Below, one piece after another: positions 25,001-34,891 of a stretch of 64,000 nucleotides of DNA; position 1 is the stretch's first letter; each line of letters starts with the position of its first letter. Below the pieces are notes generated by a model. That model saw only the letters and a program-made list of their open reading frames with translations. It searched no databases and was not told where the DNA came from. The translations under genes were made by a program, and so were the position numbers. Source of the stretch: Sphingomonas sp. KR3-1 (GTDB taxonomy: Bacteria > Pseudomonadota > Alphaproteobacteria > Sphingomonadales > Sphingomonadaceae); assembly GCF_040049295.1 (NCBI RefSeq), contig NZ_JBDZDQ010000001.1, forward strand, positions 1,674,001 to 1,738,000. Direction: 5' to 3'.

Positions 25001-28000
25001 CCCGGGGAAGGCAGCCTCGAAATCGGCGGCGAACTGGTTGAGCGACACCGGCGCACCTTCGCTCGCCGCAAAGGGTGCCGCGGCAATCGCCGCATTCGCC
25101 GAGACGACGCGCGCCGAACCGGCAAAGGCGGGCGCGACCAGCGTCGGAGCGCGCGAGATCGCAAGATCGACGGCGAGGCTGAGGATCGGCTGGACGTCGG
25201 CCGGCGTCACCTGCGCGCCGATTACGGCACCCGCCGGCACGCCGAGCAACGTACGCGCCAGCACGGGCACCGATGCCGCCGCCGTGCCGATCGTCGCGAT
25301 GTCGATCGGCGGCAGCTTGGCCGCGGTGCGCGCCGCATTGAGGCGCGCGGCGATCAGCGCGAAGCTGTCATGGACGAAGACGGTCACGTCGGTGCCGTCG
25401 ACGGTGAAGGTCTGCCCCGGCGTGAGCATCCCGGGCAGGCAGGCACTGGCCCCGGCGAGCGTGCCCGGATCGGTGGCGAAACGCGCCGCCAGCGCTGCCA
25501 AGGTCTCGCCGGCAGTCGATGCCCAAGCCGGCGTGATCAGCACCGCACCCTGCGCCAGCACCCCGGCCGTCGCACCGATCTGCTGCGCGAAATCGCCCGG
25601 CGACAGGCTGAACTTGGCAGCGAGCGACGCGAAGGTCGCATTCGCATCGGGCGTGACCGTCGTCGAGCCGATCGTGATCGGCTTGGGCGCGAACAGCCCG
25701 GGCCAGTTGAGATTGTCGGCGGCGAGCTGCGCCAGGCTCCACCCGGCGAACTGCGCGACGACGGTGCTCAGCGCTGCGTTCGCCGGGGCGGCGAAACTGC
25801 CCGCCGCGACTGCGCCATTGTCCGCCGACCAGGGAATGACGAGCTCGGCCGCGCTGGCGAGCGCCGCAGTGGCGTTGCTCGACAGGATCAGCCCCGGCGC
25901 GGCGTTGTTTGCGCTGGCGATCGAGGCGAGCGTGTCGCCCGGGGCGATCGTGTAGGCGATGTTCTCGAGGAAGAGCGCGGTCGACGCCGGCCATATGCCG
26001 GGCACCTGCAGGTTCGCCTGGAGCAGCGCCGCCGGCGTCGCCGGACCATAGGCTGCGGCAAAGCTCGTCAGCGTCTCGCCGCCCGCCACCACCGCGCTGG
26101 CGATCGTCGGCGCCGCGGTGCTCGCGAACAGCGGCGCCACATAGGCATTGGCCGCGGCGACGTCGGCGGCGGTGAAGGCCGTGCCCGATTGCCCGCCGAG
26201 CGTCGTCGCGACGCTGTCGAGCGTGTCGCTGGCGCCAGTGACGGTGCTGTAGCTGCCGATCGACAGCGTGATGCCCTGGGTGAGCGGCGCCGTCGCATTG
26301 GCGGTGGCAAGCCCCGGCACCGATGCGGGCCCATCGATGATCGTGCAGTCATAGGCATTGGCGAGCGCGGCGAGCGACAGCCCGACATCCGCTGCCTCGA
26401 TATCGCGCACGGCGGTATTGAGGATCGCGCCGGCCATCAGCCCCACATCGTCATTGTTCGCGGCGAAGCTCGCCGGATCGCTGACACCGACACGCGCGAT
26501 GAACCCGTCCGCCGTTTCGCCCGAGAGCGTGGTCTTGAACACCGGCACCTGGATCTGCGGGCCGGCGAAGACCAGCGCCGCCTCGGCATTGGCGTTGACC
26601 GTCGCCAGATCGTCGAACGAGGCCGGATAGCCACCATTGCCGCTGGTCACCGGGGTGGTCAGCGCCTGGAGCGTGGCAAAACCCTGGGCCGGTCCCGCGG
26701 TGGTGAGCGCCAGTCCCTGCGCATTGGCGAGATAGACATAGGCCGACCCCGCCACGCCGCGCAGCGCCGCGCGCACGGCGTCGGACAGTGCCACCGAATT
26801 GGCCACCGGGCCGAGGGTTGTGCTCAGCGCGCATTCCACATCGGCCTGGAGCAGCTGGTAGAAGATCTCGCCATAGCGCGCCTGCGCCTGGCCCGCGCGC
26901 GTCGCCGCCGGGCTGTGCGCGGCATCGGGCGCGCCCGCGATCATCGGCGCGGCGCTGGCATCGGGCAGGAACTTCGCCGCCGCGACCGACAGCGCCACGA
27001 CCAGATTGGGCTGCTGGTTCAGGAAGCGATAGGAGCTGGTAAGCGAAGGCCAGCCGGCAAGCGAAACCAGCTCGTCGGTATAGCCGATCGGCCCGGTCAG
27101 CGTCGCGCCGCCGCTGCTGCCGGCAAGCACCGAACCCTGGGTGCGGTTGCCGAGCACGTCCTGGAAGGCGAGATCGAGCGACAGCGCCGCGCCCGCGGCG
27201 ATCCCGGCATAGGGGTCTGCGTCCGACGGCGGCAGCGCCGCGGGCATCGCCGCCGGCTGGCTGGTCGCGAAGGGATAGACCGCCATCACCTGGCGATAAC
27301 GCCACAGCCCGTCGGCGGGATCGCCATCCTCGTTGGCCGGCGTGGCGGGCAGGCCCTCGCCGCTGTCGTTGAAGCCGCCACCCGCCGCGATCTCGAAGCC
27401 GAGCATATGGTAGAGCTGGCCCAGCGTCTGCTGCGGGGTCGGCGCGGGCGCCGGTGTAGGCGTGGGTGTCGGCGTCGGGCTGGGCGTGGGCGCCGGTTCC
27501 GGATCGGTGCGAGTGAGCGCGAAGCCGGCGCGGCCCGGCGGCAGCGTCGCCACAGTGCGCAGCGTGTCCTGCGCGACCACGATCCCCGCGCCCTCGGCCA
27601 GGATCGGCGCATCGGCATTGGCCTCGCCCAGCACCGTCACCGGCAGGCCGGCCGCCGAGGCGATGGTGCCGAAGCTGTCGCCCTGCTGGATCGTGTGACC
27701 GGCATGGCCCGGCACCGCCATCGTCTCGCCCACCGCGAGCAGGCCCGGCGTCGCGGCGTTGAGCGCGGCGAGCGAAGCCGGATCGAGATAGGAATGGTCC
27801 TGCGAAATCAGCACCAGCGTGTCGCCGGCGGCGACCGTCTGGATCGGCTCGCCGAGCAACTGGAGCAGCGCGCCCGCCTGGAGGCAGGCGTTCTCGACAA
27901 TCTGCGTCGCGAGCGCCGCGACGGTAAGCCCGGCGCGCTCGGCGAGCGAGAGCAGGCTGTCGTCGGGCTGCGCGACCTGGCCGGCGAGCGTCATGCCCGG

Positions 28001-31000
28001 GATCAGCACGCCCGGGATCAACTGGTTTACCGCGGCAAGCGACGCCCAGCCGAAACCGCTCGGCAGGCCGGGATAGGCGGCGATGATGCTGTTCGCCGCG
28101 CTGGCCAGCGAGTCGCCGGCAACCACGGTGTAGGCCACCGCCTCGAACATCAGCTTCTGGTGCGCCGGATCCTCATTGTCGCCGACGATCAGCGCATTGT
28201 TGAAGGCCATCGCGATCGGCACGTTCGCCACCTGGTCGCCCGAGGCGACGATCAGCTTGATCTGCGCCGACTTGCCGTCCTTGAACAGCCCTTCGGGCAG
28301 CCCCGGCTTGCCGGCGGTGCTGATGTAGCGAAGGTAGAAGCCGCCCGAGCGCACCGCACTGCATTCCCACAGGAATTGCAACAGGTCCTGGCTGTCGCCT
28401 TCGGTGAAGGTCGCGACGCTGGTCACGCTCGCCGGGGTGTTGAGCAGCGGCCGGGCGGCGAGTGTCGCATGCACCGGCGGCGCGTTGGTCTCGGTCGAGA
28501 GGTTGGTCTTGAGCAGGAAGCTGTTGGTGCGGTCGAGCGCATCGGTCACTACCGTGCCGGATGCCGCGTTCGCGTCCTGGCTGGCATAGGCGATGTAGAG
28601 ATCGGCGGTGGCGTTGACGGTCTGCAGATGCTCCCACAGCGCGATCATGCGCTGCAGCCCGGCCTGATCGGTGCCGACCATGTTATAGACCCCCGGCACG
28701 GCGCCGGGGACCTGCTCGATCGTTAGGTCGAACACAGTGGCGAAGCGGCTGGCGGCCAGCGGCGCGCTGGTCACGCTGCCATCGGCATTGGTGGTGCCGA
28801 GCTTGCCGGCATAGGCGAGCGTGCCGGTCGGGCTCGCCGCCAGCGCATCGGCGAGCGGCGCCGGCAGCATCCACAGGCTCGGCTGGACGACTGCGGGCGG
28901 CGCGGCCTTGCTGGTGCCCTTCAGGTCGGGCAGCTCGGGCGTCTGCCACCAGAGCAGCGCCGACGGCGGCTGGCGATCGGGAGTGACGGCGAATTGCGGC
29001 AGCATCTGCGCCGCGCCGGCGGGCACGCCCGGATCGAAGGTCAAGCTGGCGAACGCTGTGATCAGCGCCACTTCGCCCGTATCGAGCGGGAAGGGGTTGT
29101 CCGGCGGCACCACCCAGCTCGCGCCGCTGCCGGTGATCGTGATCTCATATGCAGTCGTCGCGCCCGCATTGACCGGGAATTCCTGCCCGACCAGCGCATA
29201 GAGCGGATAGGTCGCCACTGCCGCCTGCGCCGCGACGCTCTTGAGCGAGGGCGCCGCTTCGAGCTGCGCTGCCGACGCGCTCGTCTGGAAAGTCGGCGCC
29301 GGGACGCGCAGTCCGCCCATCAGGAAGCGCGAGGTCATGTTGAGCGCATTGGTGAAGCCGCCCGTGGTGGCGAGTGCGGCACTCAGCCGGTCGGCGCGCA
29401 TGCCGGGAATCGCCGGGATCTTCGCCGGCGTTTTCGTTGTCGCGGCGAACAGCGGCAGCTGTGCGAGCTGATCGACCAGCCGCTCGAGCGACAGATCGTA
29501 ATTCTGCGCGAGGCCGCCCAGCGTATCGGCCGCGACTAGCGTGTGGCTGACGCTGGCGATCGTGATCGGCGCACGCGCCGCAAGGATCGTGCTGCTCGTC
29601 ATCGCCGCATTGCCGGCGAGCGTGGCGACCGTCAGCCCATATTGCCGCGTCAGGTTGGCAACCGAGCTGGCATAGGGGATCTTGACCACGGCGCCGGCCA
29701 CCGGCTCGGTGCTGCCGTTGATCTGCTGGAGCTGGAGCAGGGCGGCGGCGACGGCATCGGGCGCGAAGAAGGCCGCGGCGATCGTCGCATAGGTGTCGCC
29801 GGTCGTGGTCGTGTAGGCGAGCTGGTAGCTGGCCGCGACGGTGTGGACCACGTCGGGCAGCGCCACCGGCTGCGAGGGATCGAGCCGGATCGGCGCGTTG
29901 TTAGCGGTCAGCGCCTCGACCGTGAGCCCGGCATATTTGGCGATGATCCCAGCAAAGGTGTCGCCGCTCACCGTGGTGTAGGACACGTCGGGGCTGGTGC
30001 CCTGCGGGATCGCCAGCACCTGCCCGCCCGTGATCTTGAGCGTCGGGTTGGCGGCGGAAAGCGCGCTCAGCGTGACCGTCGCGCTGCCATACCAATAGGC
30101 CCAGAGACCGGCTAGCGTATCGAGCGCGCGCGTCTGGGTGCCGAGCTGGCCGAGCGTGATCGTCTGGCCCGGATTGAGCAGCGCCACGCTCTCGGCATTG
30201 CCGGCAAGCAGGTCCGCCACCTGGATGCCGAACTGCGTGGCGATCGTCGTCGGGGTATCGCTCGACGCGGCAGTGAAGCTGATGTCGGTCAGCGTGATCG
30301 CAGTGCCGCTGGCGAGCAGTCCCGGCGTGGCTGCGTTGATCGTGGCGACGGCGAGCGCGCTCAGCTGGCTCGGGATGAGCAGCACTTGGCCGACGCTCAG
30401 CTTGTCGAGATCCACTCCCGGATTGGCAGCCGCCAGCGCCGCCGGATTGACCGAGAAATCGTTCGCGATCGAAGGCGCGGTCTCTCCCGCCACCACGCTG
30501 TGCAGCACCCGCATCGCCGGGATCGACAGCGCGGTGCCCGGCTTGAGATTGCCGAAATCGACGCCGGTATTGGCCGCCTGCAGCGCGGCACCGGTCAGCC
30601 CGAAGCAGCTCGCCAGCCCGGCCAGCGTGTCGTTCGCCACGCTGGTGTAGGTCAGCTGCTGCGTCGGCACGAAGATCGCATCGCCCGGTGCCGGACCGGC
30701 CTGGGGCAGGTCCGGATTGGCGGCGGCGAGCACTGTCGCGGTCAGCCCGAACATCGCCGCGATGCCCGCCAGCGTGTCGCCGCTGCGGGTGGTGTAGTCG
30801 TTGTTGTAGAGGTTCGCGATCGCGGCGAGCGACATCGGCGCGGTGAGGCTCAGCGTGGAGCCGCCGAGCAGGTCGCGCGCGGCCTGCACTACCGATTTGG
30901 TGAGCAGGCAGAACTGGTAGCGGAACACGAAGGTCGCCAGGCTCTCCACGGTCGCCGCATTGGCCGCCTTGGGTGCCGCATTGTCGCTGCCGAACTTGGC

Positions 31001-34000
31001 CGCGAGGTTGGCGAAATAGTCGCGGATCGTGCCTTCATAGTCCGAGCTGACCTTGCGATCGGCGGTGAAGTCGATCGTGAAGTCGGGCGTCGAGAGCTTG
31101 AGCTCGGGGATCATCGACAGCACCGCGGCGGGCAGGCCGTCGCTGCCGCCGGTGGTCGGGCGCGGCGTCAGCGTGAAGACCACGCCATTGCTCGCGAACA
31201 TGCCGGTCAGCGCCGAATAACCGAAATAGGTGTCGCAGGCATCGGCGGCGGACAGCGCCTGGAGCACTTCCTCGATCACCGCGGCCGAGATCGTGTCATG
31301 CTCGTGCCCGATCGCATCGACTGCCCAATTGAGCAGGAATGCCATCAGCTGGTTGACGCCCTGGCTCGGGTCGGTCGAGGTCTGCAGCCCGAGCAGCATG
31401 CCGAGCACCGGCGTGGTGACGCTGTTCGGCGGCGTCGGGCCCGAGGGGAAGGCGAAATCCTGGCTGAATGCCTGGCTGACCAGCGGGATCGCCAGCACCG
31501 GCACCGCGATCGTCGTTCCGCTGGTCGCCGCCAGCCCGGCGAGCCGCATCCGGCCGAGCTGGAGCATGCGCGGCGGCCGGCTGCGCAGCTGGGCATAGGG
31601 CAGCTGGCGGAGCAGCAGCGGGCTCGGATTATAGGTCCGCCGGTCACGCAACATATTGTCGTTGCTCGCGCCGCCTCCGCCCGGAGGCGCCAGCGTCCAG
31701 GGCGGAGTCGAGTCCGAGCCGATGGTGAAGCTCTCGGTGATCGTCGCGTTGAAGCTGAAATGGATCCGCACGAAGAGGATCTTGATGCTCACCTCGACGC
31801 TGACGCCGGCGCTCACCTGGATCAGGATCGCCTTGTAGCTTTCCACGTCCATGCTGATCGAGGCATAGACGGTCAGGCTCACGCTCGCCGAGACGATGCC
31901 GAAATCGACCGTGGCATAGACCTTGCCGATCAGCGCCACCGTGCCGGTGATATGGTGGTAGCGCGCCGAGGGCAGGTTGGAATCATTGGGGCTGTACCAG
32001 CCGAGCACGCCCTGCAGCGCGCCGCCCACGGTGATGCTGATCCCGCCGCTCAATATGCCGAGCGACAGCGTCTTGCCCACGCCGACCTGGAGCGCGAAAC
32101 CGAACTCGACGACGGTGCCGAAATGCCCGCTGGTCACCTTCGGCACGTTGGTCGAGGTCTCGCCGTTCAGCATCGCGAAGTAGAGCCCGGCGAACCCGGT
32201 GAACGGGAACACCTGGACGCTGAACGAGCGCGAGAAATCGGTGAGGCTGGGCGGATAGCCGAGGTCGATGCGGAAATTGCCGTTGGTGTAGATGTCGAGC
32301 GTGACCACCGGCAGCGTGATCGAGACCTCGCCGAATTCGAGGTGGCGCATCACATCGGGCAGCGTCAGCTCGATATGATAGACCCCGATCGTGTCGGTGA
32401 CCTTGCGGTAGAGGATCTCGAAGCGCAGCCCGGCGAAGATCCCCGCCTTCTCGCCCGAAAGCTGGATCAAAAGGCCATAGACCACCGGATCGTTGAAGAT
32501 CAGGTCCATCCTGAGCGTCGACATCACGGTGAAGCGCGTACCGATCAGCCAGTTGCTGCCCGCATCATAGGAAAGGTTCTGGAGCTGGGTGACGGGGTTC
32601 TTGTTGGGATCCGCCGGGGGCTGCATCGATGCTTCGAGCGCGTCGATGATCTTGTCCATCTCGGTCGGCACCGAGCCGGTGATGGCGACGCGCTGACCCA
32701 CGCCGAGGAATTCCAGGTCGAGCACCTGCGTCCCCGATCCCGGCACTGCCGGCGGCGGATCGTTGAGCGCGTCCCATTTGAGCGGCGGGTTGCCGCCCTT
32801 GCCATAGGGCTGGCCGAGGAAGCTGCCGGTCAGCTCGAGATCGAAGCTCGGCTTGCCGTAGCTGCGGCTGTAGTTGAGCACGACCTTCTCAAGATCGAGG
32901 AAGCCGAGATTGGCGACATGGTCGAGCTCGACGCGGATCGCCTTGGTGGTGAGGTTCACCGTCACTGATATCGCGGGCAGTTCGATCTTCTCGAACGCAT
33001 CCCAGGGCGATCCCAGCGACACCGTCCGCCCCGGCTCGGCGAAGGACAGCAGGAACGAGAACAGGTCGCCCACCGTCCCCTGCCCCAGGCTGATCGTCAC
33101 CGTCGGCCCGCTCTTGTCCTTGTTGTAGCTGATCGTCAGGCTGCGATAGGCGAAGCTGATCCCCATGCTGGTCGGCGAGAAATCATAGCGGACCAGCAGC
33201 ACCAGTCCGTGAATGTCGACCTCGCCCTTGAGGAAGCCCGAATATTGGCCGGCGGCACGGGTGATCTGCAGCTCGGCGGTGATCTCGGTATCGATCTCGT
33301 CGATCTTCCAGTCGACCACCGTGTCGAACATAAAGGCGCCGCCGGTATCGAAGGCAACGCTCAGCGATTCCACCGTGATGTCGGGCGGGTTGAACGAAAA
33401 GGGCAGCAGCGCCTTGGTGATGTTGACCAGCGGCAGCGGCTGGACGAGCATGCCGCTGAACGACCAGATCTTGCTCGCGCTGTCGGTCGCGGCAGTCACC
33501 AGCACCTGCGCCCCGAACAGCGTCGCGGTCGCCGCCAGCGCCACCGAGCGCGACGAGCTGCTCTGCACGATGCTGAGCGTCACTTCGTCGAGCCCGATCG
33601 CCGTCTCGCCCATCAGCTGGATCGACCAGGCCTTGCTGAAGGTGACGTCGCCGGTGAAGCTCCAGGTCTTGTTGGGGAGCGAAACCGTGCCCGCCAGCAG
33701 CTGCACCGTCATCCCCGTCGTCGGCGGATCGACGCCGAACACGCTGAGCAGCTGCCCGACATCGAACGCCGAGAGATTCTGGGCGCTCAGCTGCTGGTCC
33801 GGCAGGGTGAACCCGGCATAGAAACCCAGCTTGTCGTTGCCACCCAGATTGAAATTGCCGCCAAAGCCGAGCTGGACATTGGTGCCGCCCATCCAGCCGA
33901 AGGTCGCGCTCACCTGGGTGAGGTTGAGCAGGTTCGCCGGCAGTAGCGGCCAGTTGAGCGCGTTGCCCGTGTTGACCGCGACCTGGAGCAACTGGGCGCT

Positions 34001-34888
34001 GCCGCCACCCTGCGCCAGACCGAGCTGCATGGCGCCCAGATTCAGCACATTGCCGAGGCTGAACTGCGAAGGGACCAGCGCGCCGACCTGCTGGCCGACG
34101 AAAAGCCCCGAAAGCGTGCCGAGATCCGGGATCGACACGTTCACCGGCCCCGTGCCGAAGCTCGGGGCAAGCCCCCCGGACACCGGCAGCGCGCAGGTGG
34201 AGAGCAGCCCGTCGAACTTCGAGCCCGGGTTCAGTACCTTGCTGACCAGCTGTCCGCTCGCGCCGCTGGTCGTGGCGCTCAGCGTCATCTGAATCTGCAT
34301 CGCCAGCAGCCCGGCGGTCGCCGAGGCGGCGGCAAAAGGCGTGGCGAGCTGGAAGACCGGGCTATCGCCCCAGCTGGTGATCGGGCCGGCAAGCAGCGGC
34401 GCCTTGCCCTGCCAGAGCTGGGCATAGGAGGTCTGGCTGATGTCGGGCGTGCCGCTGAACTGGAGCGTCGGCGGCGCCCCCGAGCTCGCCGTGAAGCTCG
34501 CCGCGGAAAAGGCCTGCACCGCCGGCGCTGATTTGGCATCGAGCTTGGCAAAGGCCTTGGCGAGCACCGTGCCCGAGGCCGTTGTCACCACGAGCGCCAG
34601 CGCGGGCACGCCGCCATTGTCGATCGTGAAGGTAGCGCTCGCCACCGGCTTGTCCTGGCCGAGGAAGGGACTGGTCAGCGTGCCGCTGATCACGATCGAA
34701 TCGCCTGGCGGCTTCGTCCCCGTCACGGCCATCGACAGCGTGCCCTTGGGGAACAGGATCTTGTCGCCGATCAGCGCGCTGATCCCCGGCGATCCCAGCG
34801 AATTGCTCGCCGGAATATTGAGCGAGCTGGAGGTGTAATAGCCGGCGCTCTGCAACGCGCTCCACAGCTGCTGGATCGTCGTAGCCAT
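22007..34888 (-). CDS. Giant LysM-repeat protein (4293 aa)
   Basis: The largest gene here and the last of a 20-kb operon; ATG 34888 is 3 bases after the upstream stop. No signal peptide or membrane segment is visible. Residues 1 to about 1130 are beta-rich. Between about 1360 and 3670 there are many LysM-like modules with the xGDTLxxIAxxFG pattern (for example YTTRSGDTLAGIAAMFG near 1360 and YTPQAGDTLATVAGKFG near 3660); I count at least 15 good and several weak ones, interrupted by non-LysM blocks. A Pro/Thr linker lies near 2461-2485. The C-terminal 600 residues are again beta-rich. Glycan binding is inferred; the overall role is unknown. Confidence 0.85.
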   Translation of the reverse strand: MATTIQQLWSALQSAGYYTSSSLNIPASNSLGSPGISALIGDKILFPKGTLSMAVTGTKPPGDSIVISGTLTSPFLGQDKPVASATFTIDNGGVPALALVVTTASGTVLAKAFAKLDAKSAPAVQAFSAASFTASSGAPPTLQFSGTPDISQTSYAQLWQGKAPLLAGPITSWGDSPVFQLATPFAAASATAGLLAMQIQMTLSATTSGASGQLVSKVLNPGSKFDGLLSTCALPVSGGLAPSFGTGPVNVSIPDLGTLSGLFVGQQVGALVPSQFSLGNVLNLGAMQLGLAQGGGSAQLLQVAVNTGNALNWPLLPANLLNLTQVSATFGWMGGTNVQLGFGGNFNLGGNDKLGFYAGFTLPDQQLSAQNLSAFDVGQLLSVFGVDPPTTGMTVQLLAGTVSLPNKTWSFTGDVTFSKAWSIQLMGETAIGLDEVTLSIVQSSSSRSVALAATATLFGAQVLVTAATDSASKIWSFSGMLVQPLPLVNITKALLPFSFNPPDITVESLSVAFDTGGAFMFDTVVDWKIDEIDTEITAELQITRAAGQYSGFLKGEVDIHGLVLLVRYDFSPTSMGISFAYRSLTISYNKDKSGPTVTISLGQGTVGDLFSFLLSFAEPGRTVSLGSPWDAFEKIELPAISVTVNLTTKAIRVELDHVANLGFLDLEKVVLNYSRSYGKPSFDLELTGSFLGQPYGKGGNPPLKWDALNDPPPAVPGSGTQVLDLEFLGVGQRVAITGSVPTEMDKIIDALEASMQPPADPNKNPVTQLQNLSYDAGSNWLIGTRFTVMSTLRMDLIFNDPVVYGLLIQLSGEKAGIFAGLRFEILYRKVTDTIGVYHIELTLPDVMRHLEFGEVSITLPVVTLDIYTNGNFRIDLGYPPSLTDFSRSFSVQVFPFTGFAGLYFAMLNGETSTNVPKVTSGHFGTVVEFGFALQVGVGKTLSLGILSGGISITVGGALQGVLGWYSPNDSNLPSARYHHITGTVALIGKVYATVDFGIVSASVSLTVYASISMDVESYKAILIQVSAGVSVEVSIKILFVRIHFSFNATITESFTIGSDSTPPWTLAPPGGGGASNDNMLRDRRTYNPSPLLLRQLPYAQLRSRPPRMLQLGRMRLAGLAATSGTTIAVPVLAIPLVSQAFSQDFAFPSGPTPPNSVTTPVLGMLLGLQTSTDPSQGVNQLMAFLLNWAVDAIGHEHDTISAAVIEEVLQALSAADACDTYFGYSALTGMFASNGVVFTLTPRPTTGGSDGLPAAVLSMIPELKLSTPDFTIDFTADRKVSSDYEGTIRDYFANLAAKFGSDNAAPKAANAATVESLATFVFRYQFCLLTKSVVQAARDLLGGSTLSLTAPMSLAAIANLYNNDYTTRSGDTLAGIAAMFGLTATVLAAANPDLPQAGPAPGDAIFVPTQQLTYTSVANDTLAGLASCFGLTGAALQAANTGVDFGNLKPGTALSIPAMRVLHSVVAGETAPSIANDFSVNPAALAAANPGVDLDKLSVGQVLLIPSQLSALAVATINAATPGLLASGTAITLTDISFTAASSDTPTTIATQFGIQVADLLAGNAESVALLNPGQTITLGQLGTQTRALDTLAGLWAYWYGSATVTLSALSAANPTLKITGGQVLAIPQGTSPDVSYTTVSGDTFAGIIAKYAGLTVEALTANNAPIRLDPSQPVALPDVVHTVAASYQLAYTTTTGDTYATIAAAFFAPDAVAAALLQLQQINGSTEPVAGAVVKIPYASSVANLTRQYGLTVATLAGNAAMTSSTILAARAPITIASVSHTLVAADTLGGLAQNYDLSLERLVDQLAQLPLFAATTKTPAKIPAIPGMRADRLSAALATTGGFTNALNMTSRFLMGGLRVPAPTFQTSASAAQLEAAPSLKSVAAQAAVATYPLYALVGQEFPVNAGATTAYEITITGSGASWVVPPDNPFPLDTGEVALITAFASLTFDPGVPAGAAQMLPQFAVTPDRQPPSALLWWQTPELPDLKGTSKAAPPAVVQPSLWMLPAPLADALAASPTGTLAYAGKLGTTNADGSVTSAPLAASRFATVFDLTIEQVPGAVPGVYNMVGTDQAGLQRMIALWEHLQTVNATADLYIAYASQDANAASGTVVTDALDRTNSFLLKTNLSTETNAPPVHATLAARPLLNTPASVTSVATFTEGDSQDLLQFLWECSAVRSGGFYLRYISTAGKPGLPEGLFKDGKSAQIKLIVASGDQVANVPIAMAFNNALIVGDNEDPAHQKLMFEAVAYTVVAGDSLASAANSIIAAYPGLPSGFGWASLAAVNQLIPGVLIPGMTLAGQVAQPDDSLLSLAERAGLTVAALATQIVENACLQAGALLQLLGEPIQTVAAGDTLVLISQDHSYLDPASLAALNAATPGLLAVGETMAVPGHAGHTIQQGDSFGTIASAAGLPVTVLGEANADAPILAEGAGIVVAQDTLRTVATLPPGRAGFALTRTDPEPAPTPSPTPTPTPTPAPAPTPQQTLGQLYHMLGFEIAAGGGFNDSGEGLPATPANEDGDPADGLWRYRQVMAVYPFATSQPAAMPAALPPSDADPYAGIAAGAALSLDLAFQDVLGNRTQGSVLAGSSGGATLTGPIGYTDELVSLAGWPSLTSSYRFLNQQPNLVVALSVAAAKFLPDASAAPMIAGAPDAAHSPAATRAGQAQARYGEIFYQLLQADVECALSTTLGPVANSVALSDAVRAALRGVAGSAYVYLANAQGLALTTAGPAQGFATLQALTTPVTSGNGGYPASFDDLATVNANAEAALVFAGPQIQVPVFKTTLSGETADGFIARVGVSDPASFAANNDDVGLMAGAILNTAVRDIEAADVGLSLAALANAYDCTIIDGPASVPGLATANATAPLTQGITLSIGSYSTVTGASDTLDSVATTLGGQSGTAFTAADVAAANAYVAPLFASTAAPTIASAVVAGGETLTSFAAAYGPATPAALLQANLQVPGIWPASTALFLENIAYTIAPGDTLASIASANNAAPGLILSSNATAALASAAELVIPWSADNGAVAAGSFAAPANAALSTVVAQFAGWSLAQLAADNLNWPGLFAPKPITIGSTTVTPDANATFASLAAKFSLSPGDFAQQIGATAGVLAQGAVLITPAWASTAGETLAALAARFATDPGTLAGASACLPGMLTPGQTFTVDGTDVTVFVHDSFALIAARLNAARTAAKLPPIDIATIGTAAASVPVLARTLLGVPAGAVIGAQVTPADVQPILSLAVDLAISRAPTLVAPAFAGSARVVSANAAIAAAPFAASEGAPVSLNQFAADFEAAFPGQKLATGPQHTNFAPVVSKPSLRAAMAGGTGSSASGSVRALWVVNFSSSGITYKIDASQARFFAVEPLTTYAFSADNVTVPTYASDTGLGATKTMNFRGADPEDWNLAFLQAVDLALSPAYAAAAQTDPAAAKSLAAILSAKADIATGLSTLVASIEADQSDGLQDAIDTMKQQLLITLGSVYSTQALVQFGVDVGGSGTVSGNAPRLAGKLNANVVTTPDDSTPVDPAHPFAALARNAGVATGYLVDAIGDVPDIIRAGVGTLYAGAARTTLAGDTLTSIAAAYNTTLEALAGGLTLATNGAALFRAVTPVNASTVTVPAGTLTVSAGALWLGAAVADLLAANAERTDFFAPQSQVALGGTSYTPQAGDTLATVAGKFGGMTSFASDIAEVDAGTMPGSYTLNPAAMPRALQALPQISLQSSKAELSQGATLTTLLTVSRPSEQRKLVLDLDFVPNQLEFDIYGINGVAGYEGSSWLSFVLPLDPAPNAIGQVAIPIALRGYPVPAVISGQQASPPPSGGLADSTLTQWDYQFNAQRPFAAQDEMTLEITFNDADASTPAPRGAADRSAVVHALAGFSAIWPAVAKDLAALPQLLNAPTPGEQTAARNALAALAWTAQQVQNAWLGQTLALGAPQVPSSFQYNLSTRIAADGKVDALVLDRVGQAMDFSQAPDDFLFLASSTSDASSLANKVIPPSLSQDFIDHAFPLSGNAAVTVSTTAPNADWMIIDNGDPAKLIPPQTYRLQLVSTTTPATLQIWRQLLWPQISLAIGTGFVPLPSTQAGTQLSYSLTSAQEIGEGAPLDLQFNFYRLDAMSLSNAWGGFWISRNANLLDNVNPGFVYETPLTRFPTRITPFIQRPDAVALTGTSLEVALCTLFEKLFAGQAALVGSGESATRNIRVQASYWRSPSGGDPVTDKLSYRNPLLLVPIYSFDVAKDWAQDPKSFCGQLAATMQQNATALGIVAVTGDQWVVDLLIYGDGVDDQQPLLSIGNHYFPV

Positions 34889-34891
34889 GGC

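Noticed and set aside
24974..28726. Long forward open frame of about 1250 codons antisense to the LysM giant
   Set aside because: It is arginine-rich, lacks a ribosome site and domains, and is the opposite-strand shadow of the LysM coding frame in GC-rich DNA.
30386..32968. Second long forward frame antisense to the LysM giant
   Set aside because: Same shadow effect; composition is Arg/His/Glu-rich with no recognisable fold.
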